Source: Citrobacter sp. Awk 4
Lineage (GTDB): Bacteria > Pseudomonadota > Gammaproteobacteria > Enterobacterales > Enterobacteriaceae
DNA length: 38,917 bases
Direction: 5' to 3'
NCBI RefSeq assembly: GCF_028069725.1
Contig: NZ_JANEWG010000040.1
Location: forward strand, 1-38,917
How positions within the stretch are numbered: the stretch's first letter is position 1; every line of letters begins with the position of its first letter. Below the pieces are notes generated by a model that was not told where the DNA came from, did not search any database, and worked only from the letters and a program-made list of their open reading frames with translations. Shown here in pieces: positions 15,161 through 25,026 of this stretch. The position numbers were made by a program, and so were the translations under genes.

Positions 15161-16552
15161 TCAGACAATGCCGGTGGCGTAGAAGACACCGATAACAAAC
15201 AGAACGGCCAGACTTTTAATCACGGTGATGGCAAAAATCCCGCCATAAGCCTGACGATGCGTCAATCCGGTGATCGCCAGCAGCGTGATCACCGCTCCGT
15301 TGTGCGGCAGCGTGTCCATACCGCCACTGGCCATTGAGGCCACGCGGTGTAACACTTCCAGCGGAATATTCGCCGCGTTCGCCGCCGCAATAAAGGTGTC
15401 CGACATCGCCGCAAGGGCAATACTCATCCCCCCTGATGCGGAGCCGGTGATCCCGGCAAGGGTCGTGATACTGATAGCTTCATTGAGCAGGGGGTCTGGG
15501 ATCGCTGCCAGCGCTTTTGACAGCACGAGGAATCCGGGCAGGGCGGCGATCACTGCGCCAAAGCCGTATTCTGACGCGGTATTCATTGCCGCCAGAATCG
15601 CGCCGCCGACAGCGGTTCGGCTGCCTTCTGCCAGACGACCTTTAATGTTGCGATAGCCAAAAATCACGACCAGCAGTATCCCCGAGATCAACGCCGCTTC
15701 CACGGCCCAGATGGCGGTGATCTTGCCGACTTCAGTGATAATCGGCTTAGCAAGACCCGGAAGCTCCAGTTGATGGGTTGCGCCATACCAGACCGGGATC
15801 CAGCGGGTAAACAGCAGGTTAAATACGCCCACCAGAATCAGTGGCGAAATCGCAATCAGCGGATTCGGCAGGTTGATGTTATCCGGTGTTTCCGGTTCGT
15901 TAATCAGCTCGGTGCCATAGCCTTCGTTCCTGGTCTGTGCTTTACGACGTTGACGTTCAAGATAGACCAGCCCGACAAAAATAATGAACAGCGAGCCAAT
16001 TAATCCCAGCCAGGGCGCTGCCCAGGCATTGGTGCCAAAAAAGCTGGTCGGGATAATGTTCTGGATCTGCGGCGTTCCCGGTAAGGCATCCATCGTGAAG
16101 GTAAACGCCCCCAGCGCCACCGTTGCCGGGATCAGCCGTTTGGGAATATTGCTTTGTCTGAACAGTTCCGCAGCGAACGGATACACCGCAAACGCCACCA
16201 CAAATAACGACACCCCGCCGTAGGTCAGCAACGCGCAGACCAACACAATCACCGGAATAGCGTGCCGCCGCCCCAAAATATTGATGGCCGCCGCCACAAT
16301 GGAGCGGGAAAAACCAGACAGTTCGATCAACTTACCAAACACCGCACCCAGTAAAAATACGGGGAAGTAGAGTTTGACAAAGCCGACCATTTTTTCCATG
16401 AATAGACCGGTAAAGGTCGGGCCGACGGCGCTCGGATCCGTCAACAGAACAGCGCCTAATGCCGCGATGGGGGCAAACAGGATGACGCTGTATCCGCGAT
16501 AGGCTGCCATCATTAGCAGGCCTAACGCGGCCAGGGCGATTAACACACTCAT
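15161..16552 (-). CDS. GntP-family permease, probable 3-hydroxybutyrate transporter
   Basis: This inner-membrane proton symporter of the gluconate/GntP family has 463 residues from the ATG at 16552. A TTG one codon earlier is less likely; GGAG lies five bases before the ATG. More than ten hydrophobic segments are visible, with the family stretches YFPVFLLGAVFGKLIELSG, FTMDALPGTPQIQN, GGMSIALAAMSDTF and GGMDTLPHNGAVITLLAI. Family members carry gluconate, fructuronate, D-serine or 3-hydroxybutyrate. The operon context favours 3-hydroxybutyrate or a related short-chain hydroxy acid. Confidence 0.87.
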   Translation of the reverse strand: MSVLIALAALGLLMMAAYRGYSVILFAPIAALGAVLLTDPSAVGPTFTGLFMEKMVGFVKLYFPVFLLGAVFGKLIELSGFSRSIVAAAINILGRRHAIPVIVLVCALLTYGGVSLFVVAFAVYPFAAELFRQSNIPKRLIPATVALGAFTFTMDALPGTPQIQNIIPTSFFGTNAWAAPWLGLIGSLFIIFVGLVYLERQRRKAQTRNEGYGTELINEPETPDNINLPNPLIAISPLILVGVFNLLFTRWIPVWYGATHQLELPGLAKPIITEVGKITAIWAVEAALISGILLVVIFGYRNIKGRLAEGSRTAVGGAILAAMNTASEYGFGAVIAALPGFLVLSKALAAIPDPLLNEAISITTLAGITGSASGGMSIALAAMSDTFIAAANAANIPLEVLHRVASMASGGMDTLPHNGAVITLLAITGLTHRQAYGGIFAITVIKSLAVLFVIGVFYATGIV

Positions 16553-16598
16553 CAAGACTCCTCAATATCATTGTTATAGTGGGGTACAGAAAGAGAAG

Positions 16599-17522
16599 TT
16601 ACGGTTTTAAGGCAAACCGCAGTTGATGCTCCCGACGCTGTTGGATGTACTCTTTACGGGCGTCATCCCAGCGATAAAATCCCTGACCGCTGCGTAAGCC
16701 CGTCTCACCACGTTCCACTTTTTCCGTGACCAGCGACAGCATGTCGCTGCCGCTCGCCAGTTCAGGCAGCAGATGCCGACAGATATCCTGTACCGTGGCA
16801 AGACCGGTCATATCTGCGGCTTCGAGCGGTCCTACCATGGCGTAACGGCGACCTAACGACGCGCGCATCACCTGATCAACCACCTCCGCACTGGCGATCC
16901 CACTCTGCACGATATGCAGCGCTTCACGGAGCAGAGCGAATTGCAGGCGATTACCAACAAACCCAGGGGCGGCGCGATCGAGAACGACCGCTTCCAGTTG
17001 CATGTCGAGCAGGAGATGTTGCAGCCAGCCTGTTAGTTCGGGGCGGGTCGCGCTGCCGGGAACAATTTCAACCAGCGGAATAAAGTGGGGCGGATGCCAG
17101 AAATGGGCAATCAGCAGGCGTTCAGGGTGCTTCAGGGGGGCGGCCAGTGCGTCCGGCGGCAAGCCGCTGGTATTACTGGCGATCACCGTGTCGGGAGCGA
17201 TGCACGATTCCAGTTGCGCATACAGCGCATGTTTAAGTTCGAGGCGTTCAGGAATGGCTTCGATCAGCAGGCGCGAGGAGGCGACATCCTGTAGCGCGGT
17301 GGTGCCTTTCAGTCGGCGAATCACCGGCGTTTTGTCCTCCGGTGAAAATTGCCCGGTGGCGATCAGCTCATCGAGAATGGCGCCAGCAACGGCGCTAATT
17401 TCTGCGATTCTGGCGCTATCGGTATCAAACAGCCAGACGTCATGCCCGTAGCGGGCAAAGTGTGTGGCGATCCCAATCCCCATTAATCCCGCCCCGAGGA
17501 CAGCGAACTTGTTATCTGGCAT
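16599..17522 (-). CDS. 3-hydroxyacyl-CoA dehydrogenase family protein
   Basis: This protein of 307 residues has the NAD-binding domain ([19 protein letters not shown], Asp after the second strand) followed by the C-terminal 3HCDH domain ([18 protein letters not shown]). IASNTSG and [17 protein letters not shown] contain the catalytic His and Glu of the family. It probably acts on 3-hydroxybutyryl-CoA or a related acyl-CoA. The related carnitine and gulonate dehydrogenases share this fold, so the substrate is not certain. GGAG lies six bases upstream of the ATG, and the gene starts 11 bases inside the thiolase gene, so translation is likely coupled. Its presence beside a free-acid 3-hydroxybutyrate dehydrogenase suggests a second entry route, for CoA esters or the other enantiomer. 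Confidence 0.85.
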   Translation of the reverse strand: MPDNKFAVLGAGLMGIGIATHFARYGHDVWLFDTDSARIAEISAVAGAILDELIATGQFSPEDKTPVIRRLKGTTALQDVASSRLLIEAIPERLELKHALYAQLESCIAPDTVIASNTSGLPPDALAAPLKHPERLLIAHFWHPPHFIPLVEIVPGSATRPELTGWLQHLLLDMQLEAVVLDRAAPGFVGNRLQFALLREALHIVQSGIASAEVVDQVMRASLGRRYAMVGPLEAADMTGLATVQDICRHLLPELASGSDMLSLVTEKVERGETGLRSGQGFYRWDDARKEYIQQRREHQLRFALKP

Positions 17523-18717
17523 GGTGGGCTCCTGTTGGGCGTTCTACCGCCAGCGCCACGCCCTGGCCGCCGCCGACACACAGCGTCGCCAGCCCTTTGG
17601 CAACATCACGCCGCGCCATTTCATGCAGCAGCGTCACCAGAATACGGCAGCCGGATGCGCCGATAGGATGGCCCAGCGCAATGGCGCCGCCGTTGACGTT
17701 GACCTTTTCACTGTCCCATTGCAGCGAATCGCCGACCGCCAGCGCCTGGGCGGCAAAGGCTTCGTTAGCTTCGATAAGATCGACGTCATTAAGCGCCCAG
17801 CCCGCACGGGATAAGCACTCAATACTGGCATTCACCGGACCGATACCCATGATCGACGGATCAACGCCAGAAACCGCATAACCGGAAATCCGCGCGAGAA
17901 CCGGCAGATTCAGTGCCTGCGCTTTACGGGCGCTCATCAGCATCACCGCCGCCGCGCCGTCGTTGAGAGAAGAGGCATTCCCCGCCGTCACAGATCCTGT
18001 TCCCGGGCGAAACGCCGGTTTGAGCTGGGCCAGTTTTTCGGCGACGGTGTCCGGTCTCGGTTGTTCATCAGTAGTGACCAGGCGAGGCGGTTTTTTGCCC
18101 TGCGGAACACTCACCGGAGTGATTTCCGCGACAAAGCGCCCGGATTCGATCGCGGCGGCTGCCAGTTTTTGCGAGCGCAGGGCGAAAGCGTCCTGGCGCT
18201 CCCGACTAATGGCGAACCGATCCGCCAGATTTTCGGCGGTAATGCCCATATGGTAATCGTTGAAAGCATCCCACAACCCGTCATGCACCACGCTGTCTTT
18301 CAGACTGGCATGACCCAGGCGCAATCCGGCGCGGGCGCCGTCGAGAAAATAGGGGGCATTGCTCATGCTTTCCTGCCCCCCGGCAATGATGATTTCCGCA
18401 TCACCGCAACGAATCGCTTGCGCGGCTTGCTGTACCGTTTTTAGCCCGGAGCCGCAGACCAGATTGACGGTCACTGCGGGGGTTGTCACCGGTAAACCGG
18501 CGTTTAACGCACTCTGTCTGGCAGGGTTTTGCCCGCTGCCGGTGGTGAGTACCTGACCAAAAATCACTTCATCAATCAGTTCAGGCGAGACTGCGGTTTT
18601 CTCCAGCAAGGCCTTAATGACCGCAGCACCAAGTTCAACGGCGGAAAGGGGAGCCAGCGCGCCATGAAAACTGCCAATCGGTGTTCGCGTTGCCGCGACA
18701 ATAACGACGTCCTGCAT
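17512..18717 (-). CDS. Acetyl-CoA C-acetyltransferase (thiolase II type)
   Basis: This thiolase cleaves acetoacetyl-CoA to two acetyl-CoA, or runs in reverse. The start [12 protein letters not shown] gives 401 residues; an ATG 15 codons upstream lies in the previous gene and was rejected. GAGGAG lies six bases before the chosen ATG. Catalytic Cys88 is in NLVCGSGLK. The C-terminal His ([10 protein letters not shown]) and Cys ([11 protein letters not shown]) complete the active site. It follows the CoA-transferase genes, completing the acetoacetate to acetyl-CoA route. Confidence 0.94.
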   Translation of the reverse strand: MQDVVIVAATRTPIGSFHGALAPLSAVELGAAVIKALLEKTAVSPELIDEVIFGQVLTTGSGQNPARQSALNAGLPVTTPAVTVNLVCGSGLKTVQQAAQAIRCGDAEIIIAGGQESMSNAPYFLDGARAGLRLGHASLKDSVVHDGLWDAFNDYHMGITAENLADRFAISRERQDAFALRSQKLAAAAIESGRFVAEITPVSVPQGKKPPRLVTTDEQPRPDTVAEKLAQLKPAFRPGTGSVTAGNASSLNDGAAAVMLMSARKAQALNLPVLARISGYAVSGVDPSIMGIGPVNASIECLSRAGWALNDVDLIEANEAFAAQALAVGDSLQWDSEKVNVNGGAIALGHPIGASGCRILVTLLHEMARRDVAKGLATLCVGGGQGVALAVERPTGAHHAR

Positions 18718-18727
18718 GCTGTTCTCC

Positions 18728-19384
18728 TCAGACAAAGTGCATTTCAGGAACCTGATCCGCAACGATCAGTTTGCCTGCGGTTTTTTCAATGATCTCTTCC
18801 ACGCTGACGCCAGGCGCTCGTTCACGCAGAATGAACGCGCCATCATTGATGTCGAGCAACGCCAGGTCGGTCAGCACGCGTTTGATACAGCCCACGCCGG
18901 TCAACGGCAGGGTGCAGGCGGGCAGTAATTTGGATTCGCCGTTTTTGGAAGCGTGGGTCATCACGACGATGATGTTCTCGGCGCCAGCCACCAAATCCAT
19001 CGCGCCGCCCATTCCTTTCACCATCTTGCCGGGGATCATCCACGAGGCGATGCTGCCGTTGACGTCGACCTCAAACGCGCCGAGCACCGTCAGACCGACG
19101 TGACCGCCACGGATCATGGCGAACGATTGCGCCGAATCGAAAATCGCCGCCCCTTTGCGGGCCGTGACGGTCTGTTTTCCGGCATTGATCATGTCGGCGT
19201 CGAGCTCGCTTTCGGTCGGAAATACCCCCATCCCCAGCAAACCGTTTTCTGACTGCAACATCACGTCCATCCCGTCGGGAATGTAATTCGCGACCAGTGT
19301 CGGGATGCCAATCCCCAGATTGACGTAGTAACCGTCGCGCAGTTCGCGGGCGACACGCATCGCCATTTGTTCACGCGTTAACAT
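18728..19384 (-). CDS. scoB: 3-oxoacid CoA-transferase subunit B
   Basis: This is the beta subunit of a succinyl-CoA or acetyl-CoA:acetoacetate CoA-transferase, 218 residues. The catalytic Glu46 lies in the SENG motif ([12 protein letters not shown]). [33 protein letters not shown] and [10 protein letters not shown] are typical of the family. It is read right after the A subunit with only 2 bases between them, as usual for heteromeric enzymes. The product transfers CoA onto acetoacetate. The sequence is closer in style to ScoB than to E. coli AtoA. Confidence 0.93.
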   Translation of the reverse strand: MLTREQMAMRVARELRDGYYVNLGIGIPTLVANYIPDGMDVMLQSENGLLGMGVFPTESELDADMINAGKQTVTARKGAAIFDSAQSFAMIRGGHVGLTVLGAFEVDVNGSIASWMIPGKMVKGMGGAMDLVAGAENIIVVMTHASKNGESKLLPACTLPLTGVGCIKRVLTDLALLDINDGAFILRERAPGVSVEEIIEKTAGKLIVADQVPEMHFV

Positions 19385-19386
19385 GG

Positions 19387-20094
19387 TCAGACTCCTTCGG
19401 CTCGCAGGGTGCGTTGTTCGATACGTTTCTCGAAATGCCCCTGGATAATGCGGTTGACGAAAATACCGGGGGTATGGATGGCGGCGGGATCAAGCTCGCC
19501 GGGAGCGACGATCTCTTCAACTTCCACCACTGTGATTCGCCCGGCGGCGGCCATGAGGGGATTGAAGTTTTGCGCGGTATGGCGATAAATCACGTTTCCG
19601 TACCAGTCGGCTTTCCAGCCTTTAACCAGTGCGAAGTCACCGGTGATCGCCCGTTCCATGATGTAAGGGCGACCGTCAAATTCACGCACCTCTTTACCTT
19701 CAGCTATGGGCGTGCCGTAGCCGGTGGCGGTAAAAAAGGCGGGAATTCCTGCGCCGCCGGCACGCAGTTGTTCTGCCAGCGTTCCCTGCGGTGTCAGTAC
19801 GGCATCCAGCTCGCCGCTCAATACCTGCTTTTCGAACAGCGCATTTTCGCCGACATACGAGGCAACGACTTTGCGTACCTGGCGGTTGTCCAACAGGACG
19901 CCAAGCCCAAACCCGTCGACGCCGCAGTTATTCGACACCACCGTTAACCCCTGAACACCCCGACGACGAACTTCCTCGATCAGGTTCTCCGGAATACCGC
20001 ATAAACCAAATCCGCCCGCCAGCAGCGTCATGTTGTCGGTCAGTCCTTCCAGTGCCTCTTTATAGGTGGCAACCCGTTTATCCAGTCCAGCCAT
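19387..20094 (-). CDS. scoA: 3-oxoacid CoA-transferase subunit A
   Basis: This is the alpha subunit of the CoA-transferase. The start [13 protein letters not shown] gives 235 residues, with GGAGGGG seven bases before the ATG; the frame extends upstream but without a matching signal. Family motifs are [46 protein letters not shown] and the C-terminal [20 protein letters not shown]. These match ScoA-type proteins better than AtoD. It is the first gene of the six-gene operon and is divergent from the LysR regulator. Confidence 0.93.
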   Translation of the reverse strand: MAGLDKRVATYKEALEGLTDNMTLLAGGFGLCGIPENLIEEVRRRGVQGLTVVSNNCGVDGFGLGVLLDNRQVRKVVASYVGENALFEKQVLSGELDAVLTPQGTLAEQLRAGGAGIPAFFTATGYGTPIAEGKEVREFDGRPYIMERAITGDFALVKGWKADWYGNVIYRHTAQNFNPLMAAAGRITVVEVEEIVAPGELDPAAIHTPGIFVNRIIQGHFEKRIEQRTLRAEGV

Positions 20095-20192
20095 ACACTT
20101 GCCCCTCCTGTTAACCTTGCCGACATCATTAGGGGCGAAAAATGATTTGTTAATTTTAAATTTGTGACTCACTCATTTGGTTTTTTTATCAA

Positions 20193-20208
20193 TTTAATGT
20201 TAATTAAA
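20193..20208. promoter_or_regulatory. Candidate LysR operator in the scoA-lysR intergenic region
   Basis: TTTAAT-GTTA-ATTAAA is a perfect 6-bp inverted repeat with a 4-base spacer and fits the T-N11-A pattern of LysR-type boxes. It lies 28 bases before the lysR start codon and about 100 bases before scoA, where autorepression and activation sites are usually found. It is AT-rich, so chance symmetry is possible. Confidence 0.45.
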
Positions 20209-20236
20209 CGTATTCAATAGGTTAAAGAGAAGAAAA

Positions 20237-21127
20237 ATGAGAATGAGCATCAAACAGTTACGCGCGTTTTTAGCGGTAGCTCACACTCTTAATTTTGCTC
20301 ATGCCAGTGAGCGACTGAATATGTCGCAACCCGCCCTGAGTCTGGCCATTAAAGGGCTGGAAGATGCGCTGGGCGGGGCGCTCCTGTTGCGGACGACGCG
20401 CAAAGTCACGCTGACGCAGGAAGGGGAAACGTTTCTGACGATGGCGCGGCAGCTACTCGCCGACTGGGAAAACACCGAAGAGGCGATGCGCCAGCGGTTT
20501 ACCTTACAGCGCGGGAAAGTCTCCGTTGCCGCGATGCCGTCTTTTGCCGCCAATGTTTTACCGCCGGTGCTGAAAACGTTTCGCGATCGCTATTCGGGGA
20601 TCAATGTCACCGTCCACGATGTGATCAATGAACAGGTGATTGAGATGGTCAGTGAAGGGCGGGTGGAGATGGGCATTGCGTTTGAACCGGAGTTCTCCGG
20701 GCACCTCCATTTTACGCCGCTGGGGATGGATCGCTTCATCGCCATTGTGCCGCCCGACTGTAAGCTGGCCGCGCGTGAGCGCATTTGCTGGCGAGAACTG
20801 CTGAGTCTGGATTTCATTGCGTTACAACGCCCCTCGGCGGTTCGCCTGATGTTAGAAGAGAAGCTGGCGCAAAGCGGTCGGCCGCTGGAAGTGGCGCTCG
20901 AAAGCCACCAACTGGTGACTATCGGACGGCTGGTGGCGAATGGATTAGGCGGCAGCGCGGTACCGGCGTTATGCCGCACCCAAATGACCGAACTGGGCGC
21001 GACATGTCTGGATCTCGACGGGCCGGTGATCGAGCGCCGGGTTGGCGTGCTGTGCGCGGCGCATCAAAAACTGTCAACGGCGGCCCAGGCGTTGATGGAA
21101 ACCCTGAAAAAAGCCTACAACGCCTGA
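20237..21127 (+). CDS. LysR-family transcriptional regulator of the 3-hydroxybutyrate operon
   Basis: The protein has 296 residues; a second ATG two codons later is possible. The N-terminal winged helix-turn-helix (about 1-60) has the typical FAHASERLNMSQPALSLAIKGLEDALGG pattern, followed by RTTRKVTLTQEGE. The C-terminal LysR substrate-binding domain starts near residue 92. It is transcribed divergently from scoA, the classical layout for a LysR activator of the neighbouring operon; the effector may be acetoacetate, 3-hydroxybutyrate or a CoA ester. It converges with ddpF, with 13 bases between stops. No dedicated terminator was seen between them. Confidence 0.92.
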   Translation: MRMSIKQLRAFLAVAHTLNFAHASERLNMSQPALSLAIKGLEDALGGALLLRTTRKVTLTQEGETFLTMARQLLADWENTEEAMRQRFTLQRGKVSVAAMPSFAANVLPPVLKTFRDRYSGINVTVHDVINEQVIEMVSEGRVEMGIAFEPEFSGHLHFTPLGMDRFIAIVPPDCKLAARERICWRELLSLDFIALQRPSAVRLMLEEKLAQSGRPLEVALESHQLVTIGRLVANGLGGSAVPALCRTQMTELGATCLDLDGPVIERRVGVLCAAHQKLSTAAQALMETLKKAYNA

Positions 21128-21140
21128 CACAGACCGGGCA

Positions 21141-22091
21141 TCAGCGATTCTCCAGTGCCCGCCAACAGCGCACATCACGCCCCGACTCTTGCGGGAGTAA
21201 CGCCTGCTTTTTCTCGCATACCTGCGTCGCTAACGGGCAACGGTCGCGAAAATAGCATCCCTGTGGCAGGGTGCGATTACCAGGGAGTTCCGTTTTGCGT
21301 AACACGAGATCTTCTGCCAGTGGCGCGCCTGTTTTCGGTACTGAATCCAGTAACAACCGCGTATAGGGATGCGCGGGCGAAGTTAACACTTGCCGGGCAT
21401 CACCCAGTTCAACAATTTGCCCGAGATACATCACCGCAACGCGATCGCTCATGTGTCTGACCACCGACACGTTATGTGAGATCAACACATAGGTCAGATT
21501 TCTGCGGGCCTGAAGAGAAACCAGCAGATTAAGGATTTGCGCCTGTACGGAGATATCCAGCGCCGACGTAGGCTCATCCAGCACAATCACATCCGGCTCA
21601 GAGGAGAGCGCCCGTGCGATAGCGATACGCTGGCGTTGCCCACCGGAAAACGCATGGGGAAGGCGGTCAAGATACTCCGGACGAATGCCCACCAACAGCG
21701 CCAACTCTTCAGCCAACGCCCGGCGTTCTCGCTCGCTATTATGCTTTTGGATCCACACCGGTTCAGTGATGATCCGCCAGACAGGCAACCGGGGGTCGAG
21801 CGAAGAGAGCGGGTCCTGAAATACCATCTGCATACCGTTGTCTGAACCACGCCCCTGTACCTTTGCCCGGGAGCATTGCCCCTGACTGGGTTTCAGCATC
21901 CCCATCAACAACTGCGCCAGCGTGCTTTTGCCGCAGCCGGACTCTCCCACAATGCCGAGGGTTTCACCCTCACGGATCTGCAAATCCAGTCCGTTCAGGG
22001 CGTGAACCCGTTCGGTGACGCGCCCCAGCCAGTTGCTGCGGGCCGGGAAGTTGACGTGCACATCCTGTAGTGCCAGTAAAATATCAGACAT
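21141..22091 (-). CDS. ddpF: DdpF, D,D-dipeptide ABC transporter ATP-binding subunit
   Basis: This is the oligopeptide-type ATPase of the D-Ala-D-Ala importer, 316 residues. Motifs are Walker A GESGCGKST, signature FSGGQRQR, Walker B VIVLDEPTSALD and the C-terminal OppF-type Cys-rich tail (GCYFRDRCPLATQVC) seen in dipeptide transporter ATPases. It overlaps ddpD by 8 bases and is the last gene of the operon. Confidence 0.94.
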   Translation of the reverse strand: MSDILLALQDVHVNFPARSNWLGRVTERVHALNGLDLQIREGETLGIVGESGCGKSTLAQLLMGMLKPSQGQCSRAKVQGRGSDNGMQMVFQDPLSSLDPRLPVWRIITEPVWIQKHNSERERRALAEELALLVGIRPEYLDRLPHAFSGGQRQRIAIARALSSEPDVIVLDEPTSALDISVQAQILNLLVSLQARRNLTYVLISHNVSVVRHMSDRVAVMYLGQIVELGDARQVLTSPAHPYTRLLLDSVPKTGAPLAEDLVLRKTELPGNRTLPQGCYFRDRCPLATQVCEKKQALLPQESGRDVRCWRALENR

Positions 22092-23070
22092 GCGTTATCT
22101 CCAGTTGCGGGTACCAGCAGGCAGATTGCTGCGTCGTGTCGCCTGTGCGGCGCATCGGCGGGATAACATCACACTGCGCTCCTGCGGCGAAACAGCGATC
22201 GCGAAAGGCGCATCCCGTGGGTAATTGGCTGAGATTGGGTACGGTTCCGGGGATCGCCGGCAACGGTTCGCGAGGCAGGCCGTGTTCCGGGGCGCATTTC
22301 AGTAAACCGATAGAATAGGGATGCGTGGGATGGCGAATCACGTTTTCCGTCGGACCGCTTTCGATAACGCTACCGGCATACATGACATACAGTCTGTCGC
22401 ACAGTTGCGACACCACCGCCATATCATGGCTGATAAACAACACGGCTGTACCGCTGGCGCGCGCTTTATGTTTGAGTAAGCGTAACACCTGAAGTTGAAC
22501 CGTCACATCCAGCGCAGTGGTGGGTTCATCGGCGATGATCAGTTCCGGCTCGCAGGAGAAGGCCAGCGCGATCATCACTCGCTGGCGCATACCGCCGGAA
22601 AGCTCAAACGGAAATCGCGACATCACCTGAGCGGCGTCCGGAATTTGCATCTCTTCGAGCAGAGCGATGGCTTTCTGCCGGGCATCGTAGCGACGCATTG
22701 GCTGGTGGTGGCGGATCACTTCAACCATCTGTTGCCCAATGCGGCGGGTCGGGTTCAGCGCGGTCATCGGCTCCTGAAAAATCATCGCCACTCGCGCGCC
22801 ACGCCATTGGCGCATCTGTTTTTCACTGGCGTTCAGGACATCTTCACCCAGCAACGAAACGCGTCCCTGATGAATACGATAACTGCCTTCCGGTAGCAAA
22901 CGCATTGCCAGCATCGCCGTCACCGATTTACCAGAACCCGACTCGCCAACCACGCCGACAATCTCGCCGCGCTGAATCTGCAACGATACCCGGTTCAGCG
23001 CATGAACCTCACTTTTATAGCCCGGAAAACTCAAATGCAGATCTTCAATTTCCAGTACGGGTTGCGTCAT
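22084..23070 (-). CDS. ddpD: DdpD, D,D-dipeptide ABC transporter ATP-binding subunit
   Basis: This is the second ATPase of the importer, 328 residues as expected for DdpD/OppD. It has Walker [10 protein letters not shown], signature LSGGMRQR, Walker [13 protein letters not shown] and the C-terminal GCAFRDRC element. It pairs with DdpF to energise import through DdpB and DdpC. Its ATG overlaps the ddpC stop (ATGA), so the subunits are translationally coupled. Confidence 0.94.
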   Translation of the reverse strand: MTQPVLEIEDLHLSFPGYKSEVHALNRVSLQIQRGEIVGVVGESGSGKSVTAMLAMRLLPEGSYRIHQGRVSLLGEDVLNASEKQMRQWRGARVAMIFQEPMTALNPTRRIGQQMVEVIRHHQPMRRYDARQKAIALLEEMQIPDAAQVMSRFPFELSGGMRQRVMIALAFSCEPELIIADEPTTALDVTVQLQVLRLLKHKARASGTAVLFISHDMAVVSQLCDRLYVMYAGSVIESGPTENVIRHPTHPYSIGLLKCAPEHGLPREPLPAIPGTVPNLSQLPTGCAFRDRCFAAGAQCDVIPPMRRTGDTTQQSACWYPQLEITHV

Positions 23071-23963
23071 GACTGTTTTCCTCCGGCTTTGGGGTCCAGC
23101 AGATCGCGAATACCGTCGCCAAACAGATTAAATCCCACGGCGGTGATGAGGATCGCTGCGCCCGGGAAGGCGCAATACCACCACTGGTCGAGCACATAAT
23201 TACGGCCAATCGCCACCATTGCGCCCCATTCTGCACTCGGCTGTTGTGCGCCGAGGCCAATAAAGCCCAGCGTCGCGGCCATCAGGATCGCGCTACCGAT
23301 ATCCAGCGAAGCCTGAACAATCAGCGGCGGCAGAGAATTGCGCAAAATATGCCAGCTGATCAGATGCCAGCGTGATGCGCCATAGGTTCGTGCCGCCTGC
23401 ACATAAGCGTACTGGCGGACAACCAGCGTTTGCCCGCGCGCAAGGCGCACATAAAACGGGATACGAACGATGGCGATCGCCATCATGGCGTTAAACAGAC
23501 TGGGGCCGAGAGCCGCCGCCAGCGCCATGGTGAGTACCAGCGAGGGAATCGACAACATAATGTCCATCATGCGCATAATGACGGCATCGGCACGTCCTCC
23601 CATCACGCCCGATAAGCAGCCGAGCAGCGAGCCAATACCGCCTGCAATACCGACCACCACCAGACCGGCAACAATAGATTGCTGGCTGCCTACCAGAACG
23701 CGGCTAAACAGATCGCGTCCGACTTCATCGGTGCCAAACCAGTGGCTGGCAGAAGGCGGCAGCAGGCGGGCGGTTAAATCGATGGCGTTGGGGTTGTAGG
23801 GCGTGACCCACGGCGAAAGCACCATCAACAGCAGCATCAAAACGATAATGACGCCGCCAATCAGCGTCAGCGGACTGCCTTTGAAAAGCCACCACAACTT
23901 CGCCCAGTCGGTGCGACGACGGGTGGGCTTTGGCGGCGTCTGCGTTTCCTCGGTTAACATCAT
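23067..23963 (-). CDS. ddpC: DdpC, D,D-dipeptide ABC transporter permease
   Basis: This inner-membrane permease has 298 residues from MMLTEETQTP, the E. coli length. The frame is open far upstream over ddpB, but that part is a shadow of ddpB; GGAGG lies six bases before the chosen ATG. An N-terminal helix precedes the OppC-type domain with WFGTDEVGRDLFSRVLVGSQ and a further five helices including the EAA-like loop (AARTYGASRWHLISWHILRN). Its start overlaps the ddpB stop by 4 bases. Confidence 0.95.
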   Translation of the reverse strand: MMLTEETQTPPKPTRRRTDWAKLWWLFKGSPLTLIGGVIIVLMLLLMVLSPWVTPYNPNAIDLTARLLPPSASHWFGTDEVGRDLFSRVLVGSQQSIVAGLVVVGIAGGIGSLLGCLSGVMGGRADAVIMRMMDIMLSIPSLVLTMALAAALGPSLFNAMMAIAIVRIPFYVRLARGQTLVVRQYAYVQAARTYGASRWHLISWHILRNSLPPLIVQASLDIGSAILMAATLGFIGLGAQQPSAEWGAMVAIGRNYVLDQWWYCAFPGAAILITAVGFNLFGDGIRDLLDPKAGGKQS

Positions 23964-24982
23964 TTCGCACCTCCGCGACCAATCCGGGGATCGACCCACA
24001 GATAGAGTAAATCCACGAGCAGATTTACCAGTACGTATGCAAAAGAGACCACCACGGCAAAGCCCATCACGGCGGGGAAGTCGAGGGCCTGGATAGAGGT
24101 CACGACCCAGGCACCCATCCCCGGCCACGCAAACACCGTTTCGGTGAGAACCGCGCCATAGAGCAAGTCGCCCAACGCCAGTCCCAGAACGGTAATGGAC
24201 GGAATCAACGCGTTCGGCAGCGCATAGCACAACACGATGTACCAGCCAGGCAGGCCGCTGGCGCGCGCCGTACGAATATAATCCTCGCTCAGTTGTTCCA
24301 GCATTGCGGAGCGAATTTGACGCGCCACAATCCCCAGATGCACAAAGGCGAGGGTCAGGGCGGGTAAAATCAGGTGCTGTAGGGCATTGAAAAAGACCTC
24401 GCCATTGCCTTCCAGCAGGGCGTCTACCAGATAAAAACCGGTGATGTGATTCGGTGGGTCCAGCCAGTCGTCGAGTCGCCCGCCGCCGGGCAAAATTTGC
24501 AGGTGACCGTAAAACAGCACAATCACGCCAAGCCCCAGCCAGAACGCCGGGGTTGAAATACCGGTAATGGCCATCAGACGCACCAGATGGTCCAGCCAGC
24601 GGTTGCGCCAGACGGCGGATAAAATGCCCAGCGGAATGCCAATAATCAACGCCAGCAGCAACGAGCAAAACGCCAGTTCCAGCGTGGCGGGGAAGAAGAC
24701 GCGCAGTTCGTCCATCACCGGGCGTCCGGTGCGAATCGAGGTGCCCAGATCGCCATGAAAGAGATCGCTGACATAGCGAAAGAACTGGATATACAGCGGC
24801 TGGTTAAGCCCTAACTGCTGGCGAATATTTTCCACTATCTCGTCGCTGGCGCGATCGCCTGCCAGCAGGCGCGCAGGGTCGCCAGGAATCAGGTGCGAAA
24901 TAATAAAGGTAATCACGCAAACCCCAGCGACCACCAGGACGAGTCCCCAGCATCGCTGACGTAAAATAGTCCAGAACGTCAT
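23960..24982 (-). CDS. ddpB: DdpB, D,D-dipeptide ABC transporter permease
   Basis: This OppB-type inner-membrane permease has 340 residues, the E. coli length. Six helices are visible, starting with GLVLVVAGVCVITFIISHLIPGDPA, and the EAA-like cytoplasmic loop is TARASGLPGWYIVLCYALPNAL. It forms the channel with DdpC. It lies 44 bases after ddpA. Confidence 0.95.
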   Translation of the reverse strand: MTFWTILRQRCWGLVLVVAGVCVITFIISHLIPGDPARLLAGDRASDEIVENIRQQLGLNQPLYIQFFRYVSDLFHGDLGTSIRTGRPVMDELRVFFPATLELAFCSLLLALIIGIPLGILSAVWRNRWLDHLVRLMAITGISTPAFWLGLGVIVLFYGHLQILPGGGRLDDWLDPPNHITGFYLVDALLEGNGEVFFNALQHLILPALTLAFVHLGIVARQIRSAMLEQLSEDYIRTARASGLPGWYIVLCYALPNALIPSITVLGLALGDLLYGAVLTETVFAWPGMGAWVVTSIQALDFPAVMGFAVVVSFAYVLVNLLVDLLYLWVDPRIGRGGAK

Positions 24983-25026
24983 TGGCTTCCCCTGGCGGAG
25001 CCAGTACGGCTCCGCATTAACGTGGC

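Noticed and set aside
23964-24668. Long N-terminal extension of DdpC
   Set aside because: It is a shadow frame of ddpB; DdpC starting at 23963 has the expected 298 residues and a good ribosome binding site.
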